Of a stretch of DNA of 64,000 bases, positions 23,252 through 32,204 are shown piece after piece. The first letter of the stretch is position 1. Each line of letters begins with the position of its first letter. This DNA comes from Microbacterium neungamense (GTDB taxonomy: Bacteria > Actinomycetota > Actinomycetes > Actinomycetales > Microbacteriaceae): contig NZ_CP069717.1 of assembly GCF_024971095.1 (NCBI RefSeq), positions 1,116,001-1,180,000 on the forward strand. The letters are read 5' to 3'. Position numbers and translations under genes: made by a program. The notes beneath the pieces are model-generated. The model searched no databases. It was not told the origin of the DNA and was given only the letters and a program-made list of their open reading frames with translations.

Positions 23252-24233
23252 CCGCTATGCGGTGATCCCGGTCGGGATCACCCGGGAGGGCGCCTTCGTC
23301 CTCGAGGAGGACGACCCCGCGAAGTTCGCCCTCGACGCCGCCAAGCTGCCCGAGGTCGTCGACAACGGCACGCGGGTGCGGTGGCCTGAGCCCGGCGGGG
23401 ATCGGATGCTGCGCGTCGCCGCTCCGGACGGCTCGACCGTCGACCTCGGCGAGGTCGACGTGGTGCTGCCGATCCTGCATGGCACGCACGGCGAGGACGG
23501 CACCATCCAGGGCTTCTTCGACACCCTCGAGGTGCCGTACGCCGGCGGCGGCGTGCTCGATTCCGCGCTGTGCATGGACAAGCACTTCATGAAGGTCGCG
23601 CTGCAGGCCGCCGGCATCGAGGTCGCCCCCTGGGTGACGGTGCGACGCCGGGCGTGGGAGCGGGATGCCGCCGCGCTGCGCGCCGAGATCGAGGCGCTCG
23701 GCATGCCGCTGTTCGTGAAGCCGGCCCGGGCCGGATCGAGCGTCGGCGTGTCGAAGGTGACCGACCCGTCCGAGCTGGACGCGGCCCTCGAGGTCGCGTT
23801 CGTGGAGGATGAGAAGGTGCTCGTCGAGACCGGCATCACCGGTCGCGAGATCGAGGTGGCGGTGCTGGAGGGGGCGGATGCCGTGCGCGCGTCGCTCCCG
23901 GGCGAGATCGTGCTGACCTCCCGCGGGTTCTACGACTTCGAGGGCAAGTACCTCGGCGGCGACGGCGTGGACGTGGTGTGCCCGGCCTCGCTCACCGAGG
24001 CGGAGGTCGCGGCGGTGCAGGATGCCGGCATCCGCGCGTTCGAGGCGGTGGACGGGAAGGGCTTTGCCCGCGTCGACATGTTCCTCACCCCCGAGGGGCG
24101 CCTGGTGGTGAACGAGCTGAACACGATGCCCGGGTTCACCCCGATATCGATGTTCCCGAAGTGCTGGATCGCCTCCGGCCTCAGCTACCGCGACCTCATC
24201 ACCGAGCTCATCGAATCCGCCCTCCACCGCTGA
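23151..24233 (+). CDS. ddl: D-alanine--D-alanine ligase
   Basis: 360 residues from a TTG at 23151 (GGGGGAGAGG upstream), giving the conserved N-terminus VVVLFGGRSSEHSIS. ATP-grasp motifs follow: LHGTHGEDGTIQG, FVKPARAGSSVGVSKV, and the Mg-binding VVNELNTMPGFTPISMFPK. Makes the D-Ala-D-Ala dipeptide of peptidoglycan; the Y/F residue that separates D-Ala from D-Lac specificity sits in the usual loop, which I did not assign. Its first 101 bases lie inside the extended gpsA frame. Confidence 0.95.
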   Translation: MDRQTVVVLFGGRSSEHSISSATAGGVLAAIDRDRYAVIPVGITREGAFVLEEDDPAKFALDAAKLPEVVDNGTRVRWPEPGGDRMLRVAAPDGSTVDLGEVDVVLPILHGTHGEDGTIQGFFDTLEVPYAGGGVLDSALCMDKHFMKVALQAAGIEVAPWVTVRRRAWERDAAALRAEIEALGMPLFVKPARAGSSVGVSKVTDPSELDAALEVAFVEDEKVLVETGITGREIEVAVLEGADAVRASLPGEIVLTSRGFYDFEGKYLGGDGVDVVCPASLTEAEVAAVQDAGIRAFEAVDGKGFARVDMFLTPEGRLVVNELNTMPGFTPISMFPKCWIASGLSYRDLITELIESALHR

Positions 24234-24268
24234 CCCCACCCCGTCCCGCTCCCCGTCGTTGCCGCTCC

Positions 24269-24332
24269 CGGTCGTTGAGCCTGTCGAAGCGTCCCCTTCA
24301 TCGCTCGGACGCTGAGCTCGTCGAAGCGTCCG
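24269..24332 (+). repeat. Two copies of the dispersed palindromic repeat
   Basis: GGTCGTTGAGCCTGTCGAAG (24269 on) and CGGACGCTGAGCTCGTCGAA (24306-24332, continuing GCGTCCG), in the same orientation, between ddl and the GIY-YIG gene. The second copy supplies the last codons of that gene. Confidence 0.75.
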
Positions 24333-24642
24333 CCGTTCCCTCGGCAGTCCCCTTCGAACCCAGCCGTGTTCGTGAGAGTTGCGGCAGCTCATCACCACGC
24401 CCGGCCATGAGCACCTCCTTCTTCGTTCGCGACCATCCTTGAACCTGCTTCTCACGACGGAATGCCGCCTCGACGCTGTCGAAGAACTCCGCGTACGCGA
24501 GGGTCACGGGGCGCCGCTTGCGCGTGTAGGACGCTGCCCGCTCGTCGTTGTTGTGCTCCCAGACCCGGGCTTCGACGTCGATCGCCGTGCTGCCGGTGTA
24601 GTACGTGCCGTCCCTGCAGCGGAGGATGTACATCCATGCCAT
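24298..24642 (-). CDS. GIY-YIG nuclease-domain protein
   Basis: 114 residues from the ATG at 24642. The MYIL...YYTGST pair and the R-x-W-E-H-N-N block make a small GIY-YIG domain (UPF0213/YhbQ type), and the K-Q-x-Q-G-W-S segment closes it. Family members are DNA-binding nucleases of unclear role. The final residues ADASTSSASER are encoded by a copy of the dispersed palindrome, so its C-terminus, like that of LeuC, is repeat-derived. Confidence 0.8.
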   Translation of the reverse strand: MAWMYILRCRDGTYYTGSTAIDVEARVWEHNNDERAASYTRKRRPVTLAYAEFFDSVEAAFRREKQVQGWSRTKKEVLMAGRGDELPQLSRTRLGSKGTAEGTADASTSSASER

Positions 24643-24718
24643 CGCAGAAGTCTCACGCACGCGAAGCGACGCGAGGGCGTTGAGGTGAGAAGTGTGGAGA
24701 ACGTTCGCAGTGGCGGGG

Positions 24719-24780
24719 CGGACGCTTCGACAGGCTCAGCGTCCGTCTGATGTGGGGGCGCTTCGACAGGCGCAGCGTCC
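24719..24780 (+). repeat. Two copies of the dispersed palindromic repeat, inverted orientation
   Basis: CGGACGCTTCGACAGGCTCA continuing GCGTCCG (24719-24745), and GCGCTTCGACAGGCGCAGCG continuing TCC (24758-24780), opposite in direction to those at 24269-24332. The GIY-YIG gene lies between the two inverted pairs. Confidence 0.75.
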
Positions 24781-24788
24781 GGGGGAGG

Positions 24789-25265
24789 TCAGCCCTCGGG
24801 GAGGGTGTCCGGCGCGATGCAGGAGCGCTCGGCGGGGATCGTCCGCACCGCGGAGACCAGCCCGGCGTTGGTCAGCACCTCGTTCGAGCTGACCCGCTCC
24901 GTGTCGACAAACACCTGCACCGCCGGGTCGCGGCCGTAGCTCGTCATCCGCAGCCGTGGCGAATCCGACTCGTCCACGAGCCAGTCGATGCCCTCCAGCG
25001 TGACGCACTGCAGCTCCGCGGTCGGTCCGGGCACGGTCACCCCGCAGGACAGGATCACCGCGGTCGGCTCACCCCAGGCGCCGGTCGCCTGGGCATCCGT
25101 CCATCGCCGCTCCTGGCCGGCGACCACCTCCGGCAGCCGCACCGTCACCTCCGCGCACGCGGGGTTGTTCGCGTCGTCCGCGGGCTCGAGGTGCACGGTG
25201 CTGGAGCATCCGGCCAGGGCGAGCGTCGCGAGCACGCCGAGGACGGCGGCGAAACGACGGAGCAT
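24789..25265 (-). CDS. DUF3515 lipoprotein
   Basis: 158 residues. Lipobox LALAGC puts the lipidated Cys at 20 after a basic-hydrophobic signal. The mature part has the DUF3515 pattern: CAEVTVRLPEVV, AWGEPTAVILSCGV, a further Cys pair, and GRDPAVQVFVD. The family is restricted to Actinobacteria and its function is unknown. Divergent from thiL, with only 23 bases between starts. Confidence 0.85.
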   Translation of the reverse strand: MLRRFAAVLGVLATLALAGCSSTVHLEPADDANNPACAEVTVRLPEVVAGQERRWTDAQATGAWGEPTAVILSCGVTVPGPTAELQCVTLEGIDWLVDESDSPRLRMTSYGRDPAVQVFVDTERVSSNEVLTNAGLVSAVRTIPAERSCIAPDTLPEG

Positions 25266-25275
25266 GCATCCAGGC

Positions 25276-25281
25276 TACCGT
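25276..25281 (+). promoter_or_regulatory. -10 hexamer of thiL (leaderless)
   Basis: TACCGT, then 7 bases, then the ATG at 25289. This spacing also decides the start over an in-frame GTG at 25283. Confidence 0.5.
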
Positions 25282-25288
25282 TGTGACC

Positions 25289-26281
25289 ATGGCATCCGAA
25301 CCCGCCGGCGACCCGACCCTCGGCGAGATCTCCGAAGGCGACGTGCTGCGGGCGATCCTCGCGCGCACCGTTCCCGCAGCCCACAGCATCCTCGGCCCCG
25401 GCGACGACGCCGCCGTGATCGCCGCCCCCTCCGGCTCGGTCGTCGCCACGACCGACACCCTCGTGCACGGTCCCGACTTCCGGCTCGCCTGGTCGAGCGG
25501 ATACGACCTCGGCTGGAAGGCCGCCGCCGTCAACCTCGCCGACGTCGCCGCGATGGGCGCCGTCCCCACCGGTCTGCTGGTCGCGCTGGCCGTCCCGCGC
25601 GATACCCGCCTGTCGTTCGTCGAGGCCATGGCGGACGGTCTGCGCGACTGCTGCGCGGCGCTCGCGCCCGGCTGCGCCGTCGTCGGCGGCGACCTCACGG
25701 TGTCGGACGTGCTCACGATCGCGGTGACCGCGCTCGGCGACCTCGGCGGACGGCCGGCCGTCACCCGCGCCGGCGCGCGTCCCGGCGACGTCGTCGCGGT
25801 GGCGGGGGAGATGGGGCTCGCCGCCCACGGACTGTCGCTGCTGTTCGGCCGGTTCCGCGACGGCGAGACGGCCGTGCCGGTCGACCCGTCCCGGCTGGAT
25901 CCGTCCGAACGGCGGGCGGTCGAGGCGCAGCTGCGCCCCGCGCCGCCGATCGGACTCGGACCGGTCGCCGCGGTCGCCGGCGCGACCGCGATGATGGACG
26001 TCTCGGACGGACTCGCCCTCGACGCGTCGCGGATGGCCGCGGCATCCGGTGTCACCATCGCTCTGGAGAGCGACGCCCTCGGCCCGCATCCGGCGCGTGC
26101 GCTGGCCGGGGGCGAGGACCACGCTCTGCTCGCCGCCTTCCCCGGCGACATCCTGCCTCCCGGCTTCCGCCGCATCGGCGTGGTGACGGATGCCGGTGCG
26201 CACCGGGTGACCTGCGACGGCGAACCCGTGGGCGCCCAGGGCTGGGACCCTTATCGCGACTGGGACGCCGTCGCGGACTGA
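25289..26281 (+). CDS. thiL: Thiamine-monophosphate kinase
   Basis: 330 residues. AIR-synthase-fold kinase that phosphorylates thiamine monophosphate to the pyrophosphate cofactor. Hallmarks: ILGPGDDAAVI, TTDTLVHGPDF, VGGDLTVSD and MMDVSDGLALD. The start is placed at the ATG 7 bases after a TAnnnT hexamer. Normal length, with no frame problem. Its 3' end faces rsmD. Confidence 0.93.
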   Translation: MASEPAGDPTLGEISEGDVLRAILARTVPAAHSILGPGDDAAVIAAPSGSVVATTDTLVHGPDFRLAWSSGYDLGWKAAAVNLADVAAMGAVPTGLLVALAVPRDTRLSFVEAMADGLRDCCAALAPGCAVVGGDLTVSDVLTIAVTALGDLGGRPAVTRAGARPGDVVAVAGEMGLAAHGLSLLFGRFRDGETAVPVDPSRLDPSERRAVEAQLRPAPPIGLGPVAAVAGATAMMDVSDGLALDASRMAAASGVTIALESDALGPHPARALAGGEDHALLAAFPGDILPPGFRRIGVVTDAGAHRVTCDGEPVGAQGWDPYRDWDAVAD

Positions 26282-26299
26282 CCCGCCGACGGCGAGTCA

Positions 26300-26866
26300 T
26301 CAGGCGACCGGCACCGCCCACCACACCGCGGTGTCGCCGTAGCTCTTCTCGCGGACGATCTCGAGCCCCGCGGCGGCGACGTCCGGCGCGGAGGAACGCC
26401 GGGCCCGTTCGATGACGACGACGGCGTGCGCAGACAGCAGCGGCGCGAGGGCGACCAGGTCCCCGGTCATGGCGGCGTCGTCGAGGTCGTACGGCGGGTC
26501 GGTGAACACGAGGTCGTAGGCGCCGAGACCGCGCTGCAGAAAGCCCCGCACGGTGGCCTGATGCACCTGCGCCGCCCGGCCGACGCCCATCGACTTCGCC
26601 ACCGCGGCCGCATTGCGCTTGACGACGAGCGCGGCAGGGCGGGAGCGCTCCACGAGATCCACCGACGCCGCCCCGCGACTCCACGCCTCGAGCCCGAGCG
26701 CGCCCGTGCCGGCGTACAGGTCGAGGACCCGGGCGCCGTGCACGGCGTCCATGGATTCCAGCGCCCCGAACAGCGATTCGCGCACGCGGTCGCTGGTGGG
26801 CCGGGTGCCGGCGCCGGGGACGTCGAGACGCACGCCGCGGGCCGCTCCGGCGATGATCCTGGTCAC
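26300..26866 (-). CDS. rsmD: 16S rRNA (guanine(966)-N2)-methyltransferase
   Basis: 188 residues from a GTG at 26866, giving the standard N-terminus TRIIAGAARG; the GTG three codons further upstream lies inside the promoter hexamer and is rejected. The SAM-binding DLYAGTGALGLEAWSRGA and catalytic FTDPPYDL (DPPY) motifs are intact. Methylates G966 of 16S rRNA. Divergent from recG; both appear to be leaderless. Confidence 0.92.
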   Translation of the reverse strand: MTRIIAGAARGVRLDVPGAGTRPTSDRVRESLFGALESMDAVHGARVLDLYAGTGALGLEAWSRGAASVDLVERSRPAALVVKRNAAAVAKSMGVGRAAQVHQATVRGFLQRGLGAYDLVFTDPPYDLDDAAMTGDLVALAPLLSAHAVVVIERARRSSAPDVAAAGLEIVREKSYGDTAVWWAVPVA

Positions 26867-26873
26867 CCGGTTC

Positions 26874-26879
26874 ACGATA
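26874..26879 (-). promoter_or_regulatory. -10 hexamer of rsmD (leaderless)
   Basis: Minus-strand TATCGT, then 7 bases, then the GTG at 26866; supports that start over the GTG at 26875. Confidence 0.55.
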
Positions 26880-26930
26880 CGGCACCCGTCGCGGGCGGCA
26901 CCCGCCGCGGGCGGCGTCCGCGCCCCTCTC

Positions 26931-26936
26931 TAGACT
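26931..26936 (+). promoter_or_regulatory. -10 hexamer of recG (leaderless)
   Basis: TAGACT, then 6 bases, then the ATG at 26943; no ribosome-binding sequence in between. Confidence 0.6.
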
Positions 26937-26942
26937 CGGATC

Positions 26943-29114
26943 ATGCCGTTCCAGCTCGACACGCCCCTCGCGCAGGCCGTCGGGGGTGCGCCGTCGAAGA
27001 CGCTCGAGCGCGCGTTCGGGATGACGACCGTGGGCGACCTGCTCGCGCACTACCCGCGCCGGTACGCCGACCCGGGGGAGCTCACGCCCATCCGCGACCT
27101 GCCACTCGGCGAGACGGTCACGATCGTCGCGGAGGTGCTCTCCTCCACGGTGCGGCGGATGCGGAACAAGCCGGGCGCCATGGTCGACGTGCTGATCGGC
27201 GACGGCGTCGGCACGATGTCGCTCACCTTCTTCGCGAAGAACATGAACCAGGCGGAGTGGCGCAGCAAGCAGCTCGCTCCCGGGCGCCGCGGCGTGTTCT
27301 CCGGCAAGGTGGGCATGTTCCGCGACGTGCTGCAGTTCGCGCATCCGCAGTACGAGCTGTTCGACGACGAGGATGCCGCGCGGCGCAGCGCGGATGCCCG
27401 CGCGAACATCCCCATCCCGATCTACCCCGCCACCTCCGCCGTGCAGTCCTGGCAGATCGCGAGCTTCGTCGCGGGCGCGCTCGACGGACTCGGCGACGTG
27501 CCCGACCCGGTGCCCGACGAGGTCCGCACCCGCGAGGGCCTGCTGGTCGCGAGGGAGGCGCTCGAGCGCATCCACCGGCCGCGCACCCGCGGCGACATCG
27601 ACCCGGCGGTGCGCACGCTGCGGATGCACGAGGCGCTCACGCTTCAGGCGGCGCTGCTGCAGCAGCGTGAACGCGTCCGCGCGCTGACGACCGCTCCCCG
27701 CGCCTCCGGCACCGGCGGACTGCTGGAGCGCTTCGACGCCGCGCTGCCGTTCACCCTCACTCCGGACCAGCAGGCTGTCGGCGCCGAGATCGCCGAGGAC
27801 CTCTCCCGCGGCCGCCCCATGAACCGGCTCGTGCAGGGCGAGGTCGGCTCCGGCAAGACGCTCGTGGCGCTGCGGGCGATGCTCCAGGTGGCCGAGTCGG
27901 GCGGGCAGTCGGCCCTGATCGCGCCGACGGAGGTCCTCGCCGCGCAGCATCTGCGCTCGATCGTGAAGATGCTCGGCCCCGACCTCGCACCGCAGCTGAT
28001 GCCGACGCTGCTCACCGGCCAGATGTCGGCGCCGGAACGACGGCGGGCCGCGCTGCGCGTCGCCTCCGGCCAGGCGCTCATCGTCGTCGGCACGCACGCG
28101 CTGCTCGCCGACCGCACGACCTTCGCCGACCTCGGTCTCGTCGTCGTCGACGAGCAGCACCGCTTCGGCGTGGAGCAGCGGGAGGCGCTGCGCGCGAAGG
28201 GCACCAGCCCGCATGCGCTGGTGCTCACCGCCACGCCCATCCCGCGCACGGTCGCCATGACGGTGTTCGGCGACCTGGACACTTCCGTGATCCGGTCGAT
28301 GCCGGCCGGGCGCGCCGGCATCCAGACACACGTCGCCCCGCTCGCGGACCATCCCAACTGGTTCCAGCGGGTGTGGGCACGGGCGGGGGAGGAGATCGCG
28401 CAGGGGCGCCAGGTGTTCGCCGTGTGCGCGGCGATCGACACCGCCCGCGACACAGTGGAGGCCGACGACGCGCCGCCGCCGGATGCGGAGGGCCGAGGCC
28501 CCCGCTGGGGAGTGGTGCAGCTCGACGAAGCGCTCGGCACGCATCCCACGCTGTCCCAGGTGCGCCGGGCGGTGCTGCACGGGCGGATGGCGTCGGAGGA
28601 GAAGGATGCCGTGATGCAGGCGTTCGCTCGCGGGGACATCGACCTGCTCATCGCGACCACCGTGATCGAGGTCGGCGTCGACGTGCCGAACGCCTCCACC
28701 ATGATCATCCTCGACGCCGACCGCTTCGGGGTCTCCCAACTGCATCAGCTGCGCGGCCGCGTCGGCCGCGGATCCGTGCCGGGACTCTGCCTCCTCGTCA
28801 CCGAGGCCGAGGCGGGGACGCCCGCGCGCGAGCGCGTGGAGGCGGTCGCCGCCACCCTGGACGGCTTCGAGCTCGCGGAGGTGGACCTGCAGCTGCGCGG
28901 CGAGGGCGACGTGCTCGGCGCCACGCAGTCCGGCACGCGCTCGTCGCTGCGTCTGCTACGCGTGGTGAAGGATGCCGGGCTGATCGCGCAGGCCCGCGAC
29001 ATCGCGCGGGACATCCTCACCGCCGACCCGACGCTGGAACGCCACGCCGGCCTCCGCGACGCGATCGAGCGCCGCGTCACCGAGGACGACCGCGCCGCTC
29101 TCGGCAAGAACTGA
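26943..29114 (+). CDS. recG: ATP-dependent DNA helicase RecG
   Basis: 723 residues. N-terminal wedge/OB domain ([10 protein letters not shown] ... [10 protein letters not shown]), then superfamily 2 motifs: GEVGSGKT (Walker A), DEQHRFG (motif II), LTATPIPRT (motif III), and [13 protein letters not shown] with [12 protein letters not shown] (V and VI). Remodels stalled forks and branched DNA. The upstream TAGACT lies 6 bases before the ATG. Three imperfect 18-bp repeats start at its stop codon. Confidence 0.96.
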   Translation: MPFQLDTPLAQAVGGAPSKTLERAFGMTTVGDLLAHYPRRYADPGELTPIRDLPLGETVTIVAEVLSSTVRRMRNKPGAMVDVLIGDGVGTMSLTFFAKNMNQAEWRSKQLAPGRRGVFSGKVGMFRDVLQFAHPQYELFDDEDAARRSADARANIPIPIYPATSAVQSWQIASFVAGALDGLGDVPDPVPDEVRTREGLLVAREALERIHRPRTRGDIDPAVRTLRMHEALTLQAALLQQRERVRALTTAPRASGTGGLLERFDAALPFTLTPDQQAVGAEIAEDLSRGRPMNRLVQGEVGSGKTLVALRAMLQVAESGGQSALIAPTEVLAAQHLRSIVKMLGPDLAPQLMPTLLTGQMSAPERRRAALRVASGQALIVVGTHALLADRTTFADLGLVVVDEQHRFGVEQREALRAKGTSPHALVLTATPIPRTVAMTVFGDLDTSVIRSMPAGRAGIQTHVAPLADHPNWFQRVWARAGEEIAQGRQVFAVCAAIDTARDTVEADDAPPPDAEGRGPRWGVVQLDEALGTHPTLSQVRRAVLHGRMASEEKDAVMQAFARGDIDLLIATTVIEVGVDVPNASTMIILDADRFGVSQLHQLRGRVGRGSVPGLCLLVTEAEAGTPARERVEAVAATLDGFELAEVDLQLRGEGDVLGATQSGTRSSLRLLRVVKDAGLIAQARDIARDILTADPTLERHAGLRDAIERRVTEDDRAALGKN

Positions 29115-29164
29115 GCTCGGCTGGACCTGAGCGCTCGGCAGGAACTGAGCGCTCGGCCGGGACT
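29111..29164 (+). repeat. Three tandem ~18-bp repeats after recG
   Basis: CTGAGCTCGGCTGGAC, CTGAGCGCTCGGCAGGAA and CTGAGCGCTCGGCCGGGA follow one another; each copy can form a small GAGCGCTC palindrome. The first copy includes the recG stop codon. Confidence 0.7.
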
Positions 29165-29251
29165 GGCGCGCGGGCCGCACTCAGCGGGCGCCGAGGGTGC
29201 GGTGTCCTAGGCTGGGGGGATGCGATGCACCGAGCGAACGAGGGAGTGGCA

Positions 29252-29749
29252 GTGAACAGCAGGATCGCCGTCGTCCCTGGCTCCTTCGATCCGCCCACGC
29301 TGGGGCATCTGGATGTCATCCGGCGTGCCGCCCGGCTGTACGACGAGCTGCACGTCCTCGTCGTGCACAACCCGGGCAAGCAGGCGATGCTCCCGATCGC
29401 GCAGCGGCTCAGCCTGCTGGAGCAGTCGATCGCGGATGCCGGCCTGGAGGGGCACATCATCGTCGGCTCGTGGAGCATGGGCCTGCTCGTCGACTACGCC
29501 CGCGACGTCAACGCCGGAGTGCTCGTCAAGGGCATCCGCTCGCAGGTCGACGTCGCCTACGAGTCGCCGATGGCGATCGTGAACCGGCACCTCGCCGACA
29601 TCGAGACCGTGTTCCTGCTGCCCGACCCCGCGCACGCCCTCGTCTCCAGCTCGCTGGTGCGCCAGGTGGCGTCCCTGGGCGGTGACGTTTCGCCGTTCGT
29701 GCCGCCCGCGGTCGCGGCGTTCCTGGACACCGGCGCCCGCGGCCTCTGA
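29252..29749 (+). CDS. coaD: Pantetheine-phosphate adenylyltransferase
   Basis: 165 residues from the GTG at 29252 ([14 protein letters not shown]...); an ATG at 29225 would add an unusual extension. The T/HxGH nucleotidyl-transfer motif appears as [10 protein letters not shown], with [13 protein letters not shown] substrate loop, [22 protein letters not shown] and [20 protein letters not shown]. Penultimate step of coenzyme A synthesis. First of a compact run with yceD, rpmF, rnc and mutM. Confidence 0.94.
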   Translation: MNSRIAVVPGSFDPPTLGHLDVIRRAARLYDELHVLVVHNPGKQAMLPIAQRLSLLEQSIADAGLEGHIIVGSWSMGLLVDYARDVNAGVLVKGIRSQVDVAYESPMAIVNRHLADIETVFLLPDPAHALVSSSLVRQVASLGGDVSPFVPPAVAAFLDTGARGL

Positions 29750-29794
29750 CACCGCCGCAGCCGACGGCACGGCCCGCTGCCAGGTGCAGGCCGG

Positions 29795-29800
29795 TAGCAT
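29795..29800 (+). promoter_or_regulatory. -10 hexamer of the yceD-rpmF transcript (leaderless)
   Basis: TAGCAT, then 6 bases, then the GTG at 29807. Confidence 0.5.
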
Positions 29801-29806
29801 GGCGGG

Positions 29807-30367
29807 GTGAAATCCCGACTGAACGGCCCCTTCGTCCTCCCCGTCCGCGACATCGTTCGCAAGCCGGGCGAGATGCGCGAGCACCGCTTCCAGGTGACCC
29901 TCGCCGAGCAGTGGGGTGAGGGCATCGTCTCCGTCGAGGCGGGGGAGACCGTCGACCTCGACGTCCGCCTGGAGTCGGTGCACGAGGGCATCCTCGTCTC
30001 CGGAACCGCCGATTCCGACTACGTCGGCGTGTGCGGACGCTGCCTCACCGACATCACCGCGCCCGTCGAAGTCGAGTTCCAGGAGCTTTTCGCGTATCCT
30101 GGTGAGGAAGAAACTGACTTCGAGGTTCAAGACGACCACGTGGATCTTGAAACTCTCGTCAGGGATGCGATCGTGTTGTCGCTTCCATTTCAGCCGGTGT
30201 GTCAGCCGGACTGCCCGGGTCTCGACCCGAACACGGGTGAGAAGCTGACCGGAAGCGCCGGAGCAGAGAGCACCGCTCCCATCGATCCTCGATGGAGCGC
30301 GCTCCGACAGATCACAGACCAGGACGGCGAGGCAGATGGCCGCGCCGCCGAGAAAGAAGAGAGCTAG
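29807..30367 (+). CDS. DUF177 / YceD family protein
   Basis: 186 residues from a GTG. Conserved Cys pairs GVCGRCLTDI and PVCQPDCPGL, and the D-P-R-W-xxL close (IDPRWSALRQI), are the DUF177 pattern. YceD is co-conserved with rpmF, which starts 2 bases downstream, and has been linked to 23S rRNA/50S maturation; the mechanism is unsettled. The Cys cluster probably binds zinc. The C-terminal 35 residues are acidic and low in complexity. Confidence 0.88.
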   Translation: MKSRLNGPFVLPVRDIVRKPGEMREHRFQVTLAEQWGEGIVSVEAGETVDLDVRLESVHEGILVSGTADSDYVGVCGRCLTDITAPVEVEFQELFAYPGEEETDFEVQDDHVDLETLVRDAIVLSLPFQPVCQPDCPGLDPNTGEKLTGSAGAESTAPIDPRWSALRQITDQDGEADGRAAEKEES

Positions 30368-30369
30368 TC

Positions 30370-30579
30370 ATGGCTGGTAACCCCCCGAAGCGCAAGGTCT
30401 CCCGTTCCAACACCCGCTCGCGTCGCGCGCAGTGGAAGGCCGAGGCCCCCGCGCTCGTGAAGACCGTGGAGAACGGCAAGGTCGTCTACAGCCGTCCGCA
30501 CCAGGCGAAGGTCGTCACCGACTCGCAGGGCACCGAGCTCTTCCTCGAGTACAAGGGCCGCAAGGTCGCCGACATCTGA
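30370..30579 (+). CDS. rpmF: 50S ribosomal protein L32
   Basis: 69 residues, [20 protein letters not shown] at the N-terminus. It has no cysteines, so it is the zinc-free L32 form. Start follows GAGAGCTAGTC, 2 bases after yceD. rnc follows 7 bases later. Confidence 0.96.
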   Translation: MAGNPPKRKVSRSNTRSRRAQWKAEAPALVKTVENGKVVYSRPHQAKVVTDSQGTELFLEYKGRKVADI

Positions 30580-30586
30580 TCTCCCC

Positions 30587-31282
30587 ATGGTGACCGAGGT
30601 CCCCGCGGGGGAGAGGCCTCTCACCGAGAAGCTGGGCGTCGCGATCGACGAGCAGCTCCTGGGACGAGCTCTGACGCACCGTTCGTATGCCTACGAGCAT
30701 GGCGGCATCCCGCACAACGAGCGCCTGGAGTTCCTCGGCGACTCCGTGCTGGGTCTCGCCGTCACGGTGATGCTGTTCACGACCTATCCCGACCTCGACG
30801 AGGGCGAGCTGGCCAAGCGGCGCGCGAGCGTCGTGTCCACGGTCGCCCTCGCCGAGGTCGCAAGGGGCATCGGTCTGGGCGCCCACCTGCGCCTCGGACG
30901 CGGTGAGGAGCTCACCGGGGGTCGTGACAAGGATTCGATCCTCGCCGACACCATGGAGGCCGTGTTCGGTGCCGCATACCTGTCGGCGGGTCCGGATGCC
31001 GCGACCGAGCTGGTGCTCCGGCTGACCGAGCCGCTGCTGGCGAACCCGGAGCGGTACGGCGCGGCCATGGATCCGAAGACCAGCCTGCAGGAGCTCGCGG
31101 CGCGGCTGGGCGCGCCGCCGCCGGTGTACTCGGTGGCATCCGACGGCCCCGACCACAACCGCGTGTTCACCGCCACCGTGACGGTCGGCGACGTGGTCTC
31201 CACGGGTGAGGGCACCAGCAAGAAGACGGCCGAGATGGCCGCGGCGCTCAGCGCGTGGCGCACGCTCAGCGAACGTGCCTGA
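30587..31282 (+). CDS. rnc: Ribonuclease III
   Basis: 231 residues. The catalytic signature [14 protein letters not shown] (44-57) contains the metal-binding Glu and Asp, and [12 protein letters not shown] the second pair. The dsRNA-binding domain occupies about 155-231 ([33 protein letters not shown]). Processes rRNA and structured RNAs. Overlaps mutM by 8 bases. Confidence 0.96.
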   Translation: MVTEVPAGERPLTEKLGVAIDEQLLGRALTHRSYAYEHGGIPHNERLEFLGDSVLGLAVTVMLFTTYPDLDEGELAKRRASVVSTVALAEVARGIGLGAHLRLGRGEELTGGRDKDSILADTMEAVFGAAYLSAGPDAATELVLRLTEPLLANPERYGAAMDPKTSLQELAARLGAPPPVYSVASDGPDHNRVFTATVTVGDVVSTGEGTSKKTAEMAAALSAWRTLSERA

Positions 31283-32168
31283 GCTCCCCGAGGTCGAGGT
31301 CGTCCGCGCCGGCCTCGCACCCGCCGTCGTCGGCGCCCGCATCGAGGCCGTCGAGGTGCTCGACGAGCGCGCCCTCACCCGGCATCCGGCCGGCGCCGCG
31401 GACTTCGTCCGCCGGCTCGAGGGCACCGGCATCCTCGGCGCGGCGCGCCGCGGCAAGTTCCTGTGGATGCCCCTCGAAGGCGGGGGTGCGGCACTGATGA
31501 CGCATCTCGGCATGAGCGGCCAGATGCTGCTGCGCACACCGGATGCCCCGCGCGAGCGGCACGAGCGCATCCGGATGCACATCGCGCACCCCGCGCACGG
31601 CGAACTCGCCGTGGTGTTCAGCGACCAGCGCACCTTCGGCTCCCTCGCCGTGGACGAGCTGCGGGACACCCCGGACGGCGCGCCGGGCGGTTTCGGCAGC
31701 GACCTCGCCCGCATCCCCGCGCAGGCCGCCCACATCGCGCGCGACCCGCTCGATCCGGCCTTCCACGATGCGGCGTTCACGATCGCGGCGCGCCGACGGT
31801 CGAGCGCGATCAAGCGCATCCTGCTCGACCAGACCCTCGTCAGCGGCATCGGGAACATCTACGCCGACGAGTCGCTGTGGGCCGCGCGCATCCACCCCGA
31901 GACGTCCGGCGGCAGGCTGTCGGCGCAGGCCGTCGGGCGCCTGCTCGGCGAGGTGCGGCTCGTGCTGCAGAAGGCTCTCGCCGAGGGCGGCACCAGCTTC
32001 GACGCCCAGTACGTGAACGTGAACGGGCAGGCGGGTTACTTCGCACACTCGCTGAACGCCTACGGCCGCGGTGGCCGGCCGTGCCCGCGGTGCGGCGGCC
32101 CGATCCGGCGGGAGGCGTTCATGAACCGGTCGTCGCACTACTGCCCGAGGTGCCAGCGGAGGCGCTAG
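31275..32168 (+). CDS. mutM: Formamidopyrimidine-DNA glycosylase
   Basis: 297 residues from a GTG within the end of rnc. The mature N-terminus [10 protein letters not shown] supplies the catalytic Pro and Glu; [11 protein letters not shown] carries the beta-lyase-associated Lys; the C-terminal zinc finger CPRCGG...HYCPRCQ is complete. Removes oxidised purines (8-oxoG, Fapy). The start is fixed because Pro must be residue 2. Confidence 0.95.
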   Translation: MPELPEVEVVRAGLAPAVVGARIEAVEVLDERALTRHPAGAADFVRRLEGTGILGAARRGKFLWMPLEGGGAALMTHLGMSGQMLLRTPDAPRERHERIRMHIAHPAHGELAVVFSDQRTFGSLAVDELRDTPDGAPGGFGSDLARIPAQAAHIARDPLDPAFHDAAFTIAARRRSSAIKRILLDQTLVSGIGNIYADESLWAARIHPETSGGRLSAQAVGRLLGEVRLVLQKALAEGGTSFDAQYVNVNGQAGYFAHSLNAYGRGGRPCPRCGGPIRREAFMNRSSHYCPRCQRRR

Positions 32169-32204
32169 AGGCGCGGCGTGCCGCAGACCTCACCCGCCCC
32201 GCCG

